18,054 bases of DNA, from positions 1 through 18,054 of the forward strand of contig CAKRVL010000053.1 in assembly GCA_934408705.1 (NCBI GenBank), written 5' to 3'. Origin of the DNA: an uncultured Blautia sp. GTDB lineage: Bacteria; Bacillota; Clostridia; Lachnospirales; Lachnospiraceae. This document shows, piece after piece, positions 13,398 to 18,054 of the stretch. A program made the position numbers and the translations under genes. Positions within the stretch are counted from its first letter, which is position 1, and each line of letters starts with the position of its first letter. The notes under the pieces were generated by a model that was not told where the DNA came from, did no database searches, and worked only from the letters and a program-made list of their open reading frames with translations.

Positions 13398-16300
13398 ATG
13401 ACGAAATTTAACCGGACACGTTTTAAAAAGGCAATGGCGGCCATTCTGGCAGTCGCGATGATCGGTCAGAACTGCAGTTATGTTGTATCAGCTGAAGATG
13501 TTTTGAATACAGACGCAGCGGTACAGGAGCAGACTGTCCAGGAAACAGAACAGCAGACAGCAGATATTCAGCCTGTGGAAGAAGCGCCACAGACAGAGAA
13601 TGTTGAAGTACCACAGACAGATTCAGCTGCAAGTGTGGCTGAAGTGCCTGCAGAAACACCTGTAGAAGCACAGTCAGAGACAACAGCTGTTGATAATCAG
13701 TCCGCGGATACCCAGGTTGAGAAACCAGAAGAAAGCACAGAGGCAATTAATAATGAAAGCTCTGGTGCAGACACAGAGACAACTCAGGGTGAGGCAGATT
13801 CTGATGCAGACACAGAGAACGCACAGGATAATACACAGGATAATGCACAGCCACAGGAAGAAGCACCTACAGCAACCTGGCATGTGACTTTCGCAGGAGA
13901 TGCGGCAGCTCACGGAACAATTCAGGTAAAAGGTGAGGCTGCTCCGGCAGATGTTGCTTCCTATAACAAAGAAGTAAAGGAAAACGAGAAATTTGAATTT
14001 TCCATTACAGCAGCACAGGGATTCGAAGTAGAGAGAGTTACTCTTGAAGCAAACGGCGCAGAGCTTGGCAAAAACGCAGAATGCTTCTACGAGATCCCGG
14101 CAGTGACCAAGGATGAAAGAGTTTTAGTTACATACAGAGAGCTTCCCCAGGAGCCAGTTGCTGAACCGGAGCCTCCGGCAGCAGAAGAACCGAAAGTAGA
14201 AGAGCCATCTGAGGGAGTCAGAGAAAATGAAGTAGACTTTATTACAGACGGCGGCGCAGCTGTAATTGTAGATGGTGTTGATGTTACGAACGGAAGCGCA
14301 ATGGCAAAAGATGGAACTATCGTTTATACCATTATTCCGAACAACGATTACGAGATCGTAAGCATTCTGATAGACAACGATCCAAACCTTCCGGCAAGAT
14401 TCAATGAAGCTACAGAAGAAGTAAATGATTATATTACAGAAGGTATTTCTGAGACAACAAGTGTCGTAATCACAACGAAGGCTATAGAGCCGGTTGAAGA
14501 AGAACCGGCAGAGGAACCGAATGAAGAGATCAGCCCTGAGAAACCAGCTCAGAAACTTACTGCAACAGCAGCAGATGGTGCAAGAATTACAGTAAACGCA
14601 CCGGAGGGAGCTCTTCCGGAAGGTTCAGCTGTAGTAGTAGAAGTAATTGAGTCAAAAGCTATTGAGTCCGCTTTGGAAAATGCTTTGGAACCAGCTGGAA
14701 AAGAACTGAACAGCTATAAAGCATACGATATCACAATCATTGGACCAGATGGCACAGCAATTCAGCCAGATGACAGTGTAAAAGTTTCTATTAGAAATGC
14801 AGCTGTAGATGGTGAAGAAAATGCTGTTTATCATGTAGATGGAGCATCGGTTGATAAGATTGCAGATATTGCAAACGGAAATAATGCAAGCTTTGAAGCA
14901 GAGCATTTTTCTATTTATGTAATTACAGGTGAGAATACTCCTGCAATTGCTACGTATGAGTTCTATGATAAAGATGGAACATCAAAGCTGAATAGCCAAA
15001 GAGTGAAAGATGGCGAAGTTCTTGTAGAACCAGCAGCACCGGAATACGAAGGACAATATTTCACAGGATGGTTTGTAGAAGGCAGTGCTACACCACTTAG
15101 TTTTGGACCAGTATCCGTTTCCTCATCTAGAACCATAAAGGTGGTTGCAGGATATGAGGATGCATATTATGTGTTCTTTACAAATGAAGCTGGAGTAGTA
15201 ATTAATACTAAGACAGGAAAAAATGGAGACATTATTAGCACGGATGATGTAACGTTTCCGGTATTAGCTAATGAGGGCATTACTGGTTGGTATACAGATA
15301 GTGCACTTACATCTAAAGTAACGAATGTTGAATTGAATAATAGTAATGTTATTCTGTATCCAAAGGTAGAAGTGGGATATCATATCACTTATGAAAGTGA
15401 AGGCGGAAGCTATACGGCTCCTGTATTTGTTCCTCCTGCAACATCAACAGTTGCTCCAACAGCCCCCACACGTCCAGGATATAAATTTAAATACTGGTCT
15501 GAAGCGCAAAATGGATTTGAATATCAGTTTGGCAAAGAATTAACAGCTGACTTAACACTTCATGCAGTATGGGAAGCAATAGATACCACATATCTTGTCA
15601 TGTATTGGCAGGAAAATGCCAACTATAATAATGTGTATCTGGATGAAAGTGAGCGAGATAAAGAACAATACAGTTATGCAGCATCTGAAACTAAAACAGG
15701 AAAAACTGGTACGCAGACAAATGTAAGAGGTTGGAAGGGCATAGCGCCTGAAGGATTTACACTGAAAGGAATTGAGCAGCAGACTATTGCCGGTGATGGC
15801 TCTACAGTAGTTAATGTGTATCTGGATCGCAAAACATTCACTGTGAAGTTTATGAAAAAAGAGGGAGGCTTGCTGTTTAAGAAGTGGGTGGAAGATTCAT
15901 CATTACGCATTACGGCAAAGTATGGTGCAGATGTAAGTAGAAAATGGCCAGGAGGAACTTGGAAGGTAAGTGAAGACTCAAGAACACGGCAGGCAAATTT
16001 ATTTGTTATGCCGAACGGTGGTGCTGAATTTTACAAATATAGTGCCTATGGTACAAATACCGCCTATTACTATGTTCAGACATTACCGAATGAAAGTGGT
16101 GAAAAAACCATCGGTAATACTAAATATAAATTGCATCATAGTGATACCGCATATGGACAAGACCTTAGTGTTACAAAGGAGGATCGTTATGGCCTGATTG
16201 GTTTTACGAATCAGCCGTCCATCAGCACAGAAGATGGAAAACGTTATGATGGAGCTGAATTCTATTATACCCGTAACAAATATCCAATCGCATTTATAAG

Positions 16301-18054
16301 CGGTGGCAATACGATTAAAACTTTAGAGAAATATTATGAGGAATCCTTAACTGGTGTTACATGTGGTGAAAATTTAACTCCACCGGCAGGAAAGGAAAAT
16401 TACGAATTTGCAGGATGGTATGACAATCCTGAAGGAGAAGGTACAGAATATTCATTTGAAGGAAAAAGAATGCCTGCTAATGGTATTACTGTATATGCGA
16501 AATGGGTAGCCCCGACTTATAACATAGATATTTACAATACTGTTGATGCATCTGATACGCCAATTGTTATTCGAAAGAGTTTGGGAGAGAAATTATCAGA
16601 AGGCGATTTACAGGTAACTGTACCAGAAGGATATATATTCCGTGGATGGTATTTGTATGAAAACGGACAGAGAACTCAAGCTTATAATTCTGACACAGAA
16701 ATTCATGGAGATATTAAACTGGTTCCATACTGGACTTCCAATAAAGCATTTAGCGTTACCTACAGTGCTGGCGAAGGTGGATCAGGAACAGTTTCAGATC
16801 TATTAAGCTATGCAGAGGGTGCACAGGCAGAATTAAAGAGTGCAGCAGGCTTAACACCTCCAACAGGAAAACCATATTTTCAGGGATGGAAATCTGAAAC
16901 TGATAACAGGATATATTATCCAGGAGATAAATATCTTATAAAAACGGAAAATGTGGAATTTGTAGCACAGTGGGGAGAGGAAAAGAAAACAACACTGGCG
17001 TATGATCCTGGAACAGGAAGCGGTGATGTAACATCAGTCACAGTAGAAAATAATGCAGAAGTAACTGCAAAGAGTGTTGAAGAACTTGGATTCACAAAGG
17101 AAAATTTCACATTTGTAGGATGGAGTTATACCAATGCAGAAGGACAGCCAGCTGTTGCAAAAGCCGGAGATAAACTTTATGTGGATGTGAATACAAATTC
17201 AGGAAACACAATAACAGCACAGTGGGCTAAGCTAAGCGCTGATGGTGGTGAATGGCCATATGATGGAAGTTCGCATACTGTAAGCAATGTCAAGGTTGAC
17301 GGTGACGTAGCAGGTTATACTATTGCTTATGTGGTGGATGGAAATGAGTATGTAAGTGCAGATGCTATTGCGATTACTAATGCAGGAACAAAAACAGTAA
17401 CAGTAATTGCGAGAAAAGCGGGTTATATTGAGCTTAGAAAAGATGTTACACTGACAGTAACCCCGAAGGCCGTGACAGTAACAGCAGATAATAAGAGTAA
17501 GGTTTATGGAGAGAAAGATCCGGAGCTGACGGCAGCTGTAAGCGGAACAATCGGAGACGATAAAGTAGCCTACAGTCTGAGCAGGGCCAAAGGAGAAGCA
17601 GTTGGTGATTATGTGATCACAGCAAGCGGTGAAGCAGAGCAGGGTAACTACACAGTGACTTATAGTCCAGGAACCCTGACGATCACCAAAAACGGAACCC
17701 TGGCTGTAACGGGAACCTCTTATAATAATGAATACGATGCAAAAGTACATGGAACAGCTGCATCAGTAAATGTAACAGAGGGAACAAAGGTTTCCTATAA
17801 AGTCGGAGAAGACGGTAAGTGGACAGAAGAAGTACCGACAATCAAAGATGTGGGAAGCAAGGAAGTTACAGTAAAGGCAGAAAACCCGAATTATGAGACT
17901 GCAGAAGGTAGATATACACTGACAGTAACCCCGAAGGCCGTGACAGTAACAGCAGAGAATAAGAGTAAGGTCTATGGAGAAGCAGATCCGAAGCTGACAG
18001 CAGTTGTAAGCGGAACAATCGGAGACGATAAAGTAACCTACAGTCTGAGCAGGG
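13398..18054 (+). CDS. Giant secreted surface protein with InlB B-type and MBG repeats (3' end outside window)
   Basis: The frame is open for 1552 codons with no stop before the window edge. Residues 1-32 form a signal peptide (FNRTRFKK, hydrophobic AMAAILAVAMIG, cleavage after VVSA). Residues 33-160 are a Glu/Gln/Thr/Ala-rich stalk. Two small beta modules (about 161-245 and 278-361) are joined by Pro/Glu linkers. Residues about 387-513 resemble a ZU5-like domain (ARITVNAPEGALPEGS, ending EHFSIYVI). Residues 518-730 and 966-1276 hold InlB B-type (Listeria-Bacteroides) repeats with Y.F.GW cores such as YEFAGWYDN and YIFRGWY. Between them is an aromatic 230-residue module. From 1283 an alternating Ig-like/MBG array begins (TVTADNKSKVYGEKDPEL), repeated 156 residues later. 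Such proteins are adhesins or mucus-binding factors anchored at the missing C-terminus, often by LPXTG; the anchor is not visible. Ribosome binding site AAGGAGG at 13384. Confidence 0.88.
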   Translation, partial: MTKFNRTRFKKAMAAILAVAMIGQNCSYVVSAEDVLNTDAAVQEQTVQETEQQTADIQPVEEAPQTENVEVPQTDSAASVAEVPAETPVEAQSETTAVDNQSADTQVEKPEESTEAINNESSGADTETTQGEADSDADTENAQDNTQDNAQPQEEAPTATWHVTFAGDAAAHGTIQVKGEAAPADVASYNKEVKENEKFEFSITAAQGFEVERVTLEANGAELGKNAECFYEIPAVTKDERVLVTYRELPQEPVAEPEPPAAEEPKVEEPSEGVRENEVDFITDGGAAVIVDGVDVTNGSAMAKDGTIVYTIIPNNDYEIVSILIDNDPNLPARFNEATEEVNDYITEGISETTSVVITTKAIEPVEEEPAEEPNEEISPEKPAQKLTATAADGARITVNAPEGALPEGSAVVVEVIESKAIESALENALEPAGKELNSYKAYDITIIGPDGTAIQPDDSVKVSIRNAAVDGEENAVYHVDGASVDKIADIANGNNASFEAEHFSIYVITGENTPAIATYEFYDKDGTSKLNSQRVKDGEVLVEPAAPEYEGQYFTGWFVEGSATPLSFGPVSVSSSRTIKVVAGYEDAYYVFFTNEAGVVINTKTGKNGDIISTDDVTFPVLANEGITGWYTDSALTSKVTNVELNNSNVILYPKVEVGYHITYESEGGSYTAPVFVPPATSTVAPTAPTRPGYKFKYWSEAQNGFEYQFGKELTADLTLHAVWEAIDTTYLVMYWQENANYNNVYLDESERDKEQYSYAASETKTGKTGTQTNVRGWKGIAPEGFTLKGIEQQTIAGDGSTVVNVYLDRKTFTVKFMKKEGGLLFKKWVEDSSLRITAKYGADVSRKWPGGTWKVSEDSRTRQANLFVMPNGGAEFYKYSAYGTNTAYYYVQTLPNESGEKTIGNTKYKLHHSDTAYGQDLSVTKEDRYGLIGFTNQPSISTEDGKRYDGAEFYYTRNKYPIAFISGGNTIKTLEKYYEESLTGVTCGENLTPPAGKENYEFAGWYDNPEGEGTEYSFEGKRMPANGITVYAKWVAPTYNIDIYNTVDASDTPIVIRKSLGEKLSEGDLQVTVPEGYIFRGWYLYENGQRTQAYNSDTEIHGDIKLVPYWTSNKAFSVTYSAGEGGSGTVSDLLSYAEGAQAELKSAAGLTPPTGKPYFQGWKSETDNRIYYPGDKYLIKTENVEFVAQWGEEKKTTLAYDPGTGSGDVTSVTVENNAEVTAKSVEELGFTKENFTFVGWSYTNAEGQPAVAKAGDKLYVDVNTNSGNTITAQWAKLSADGGEWPYDGSSHTVSNVKVDGDVAGYTIAYVVDGNEYVSADAIAITNAGTKTVTVIARKAGYIELRKDVTLTVTPKAVTVTADNKSKVYGEKDPELTAAVSGTIGDDKVAYSLSRAKGEAVGDYVITASGEAEQGNYTVTYSPGTLTITKNGTLAVTGTSYNNEYDAKVHGTAASVNVTEGTKVSYKVGEDGKWTEEVPTIKDVGSKEVTVKAENPNYETAEGRYTLTVTPKAVTVTAENKSKVYGEADPKLTAVVSGTIGDDKVTYSLSR
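13822..13850 (+). repeat. 12-bp micro-repeat in the adhesin stalk
   Basis: CACAGGATAATA, CACAGGATAATG and a partial CACAG follow each other head to tail, encoding the run Q-D-N-T-Q-D-N-A-Q. The unit is a multiple of three, so copy-number change would alter stalk length without breaking the frame. A nearby GCAGACACAGAG also occurs twice (13767-13778 and 13805-13816). Confidence 0.7.
17447..17586 (+). repeat. First copy of the MBG-module DNA repeat
   Basis: This 140-bp stretch aligns without gaps to 17915-18054, exactly 468 bp downstream. I count 9 differences, about 94% identity. It encodes the TLTVTPKAVTVTA start and the KSKVYGE...DP.LTA core of an MBG-type domain. The first copy continues to about residue 1431 of the protein, after which a non-MBG Ig-like module separates the two. 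Confidence 0.9.
17915..18054 (+). repeat. Second copy of the MBG-module DNA repeat (runs off window)
   Basis: This is the second unit of the 468-bp (156-codon) period and is cut by the window edge, so the total copy number is unknown. It matches 17447-17586 at about 131 of 140 positions, with differences clustered around the GE.DP.LTA codons. Confidence 0.9.

Noticed and set aside
13455..13485. Possible lipobox in the adhesin signal peptide around IGQNC
   Set aside because: Residues -3 to -1 (G-Q-N) do not match L-[AS]-[GA]-C; a signal peptidase I site after VVSA fits better.
13822..13850. CRISPR-like short repeats
   Set aside because: Unit of 12 bp without spacers, in frame within a coding stalk; these are codon-level micro-repeats. 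No CRISPR array, tRNA, rRNA, insertion sequence or att site was seen anywhere.

Overview
The window looks like chromosomal DNA of a gut Clostridia, most likely a member of the Lachnospiraceae (Blautia/Ruminococcus-like). The grounds are moderate GC, strong AGGAGG-type ribosome binding sites before nearly every gene, an NfeD-slipin pair, KtrAB-type potassium uptake, a short BirA, and a giant InlB/MBG-repeat surface protein. The genus is inference; no rRNA is present.

Region 1 (1-9107, all + strand) is a dense run of housekeeping genes: the 3' end of 6-phosphofructokinase, a two-gene potassium uptake system (membrane subunit plus RCK subunit), a SpoU-family RNA 2'-O-methyltransferase, the NfeD/slipin membrane pair, ornithine carbamoyltransferase, a BirA lacking its DNA-binding domain (ATGA overlap with argF), a small protein of unknown function, a DusB-type tRNA-dihydrouridine synthase and an M20-family metallopeptidase. 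Gaps are 3-60 bp, so several multi-gene transcripts are likely. The run ends at 9119-9191 in hairpins that separate it from convergent genes.

Region 2 (9174-11542, - strand) is a two-gene unit: a polysaccharide pyruvyl-transferase-family protein followed by a Wzx/MOP-type flippase. Together they suggest modification and export of a cell-surface glycan, but no glycosyltransferases are in view.

Region 3 (11618-18054, + strand) is the accessory part. A promoter drives a 75-residue CxxC protein, then a 409-residue regulator made of an OmpR-like winged helix, a BTAD domain and a C-terminal domain resembling a GGDEF domain that has lost its signature. A clear terminator and a new promoter follow, and then a very large secreted protein that stays open to the window edge (1552 codons seen, no stop). 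It has a signal peptide, an acidic low-complexity stalk, two small beta modules, a ZU5-like domain, many InlB B-type repeats around a long aromatic module, and the start of a tandem MBG/Ig-like array with a 468-bp DNA period. The most interesting hypothesis is that this unusual SARP-like regulator controls the neighbouring adhesin.

There is no tRNA, rRNA, CRISPR array, transposase or phage gene. No gene-free stretch exceeds 300 bp; the largest gaps are 13202-13397 and 11543-11678, both described below.
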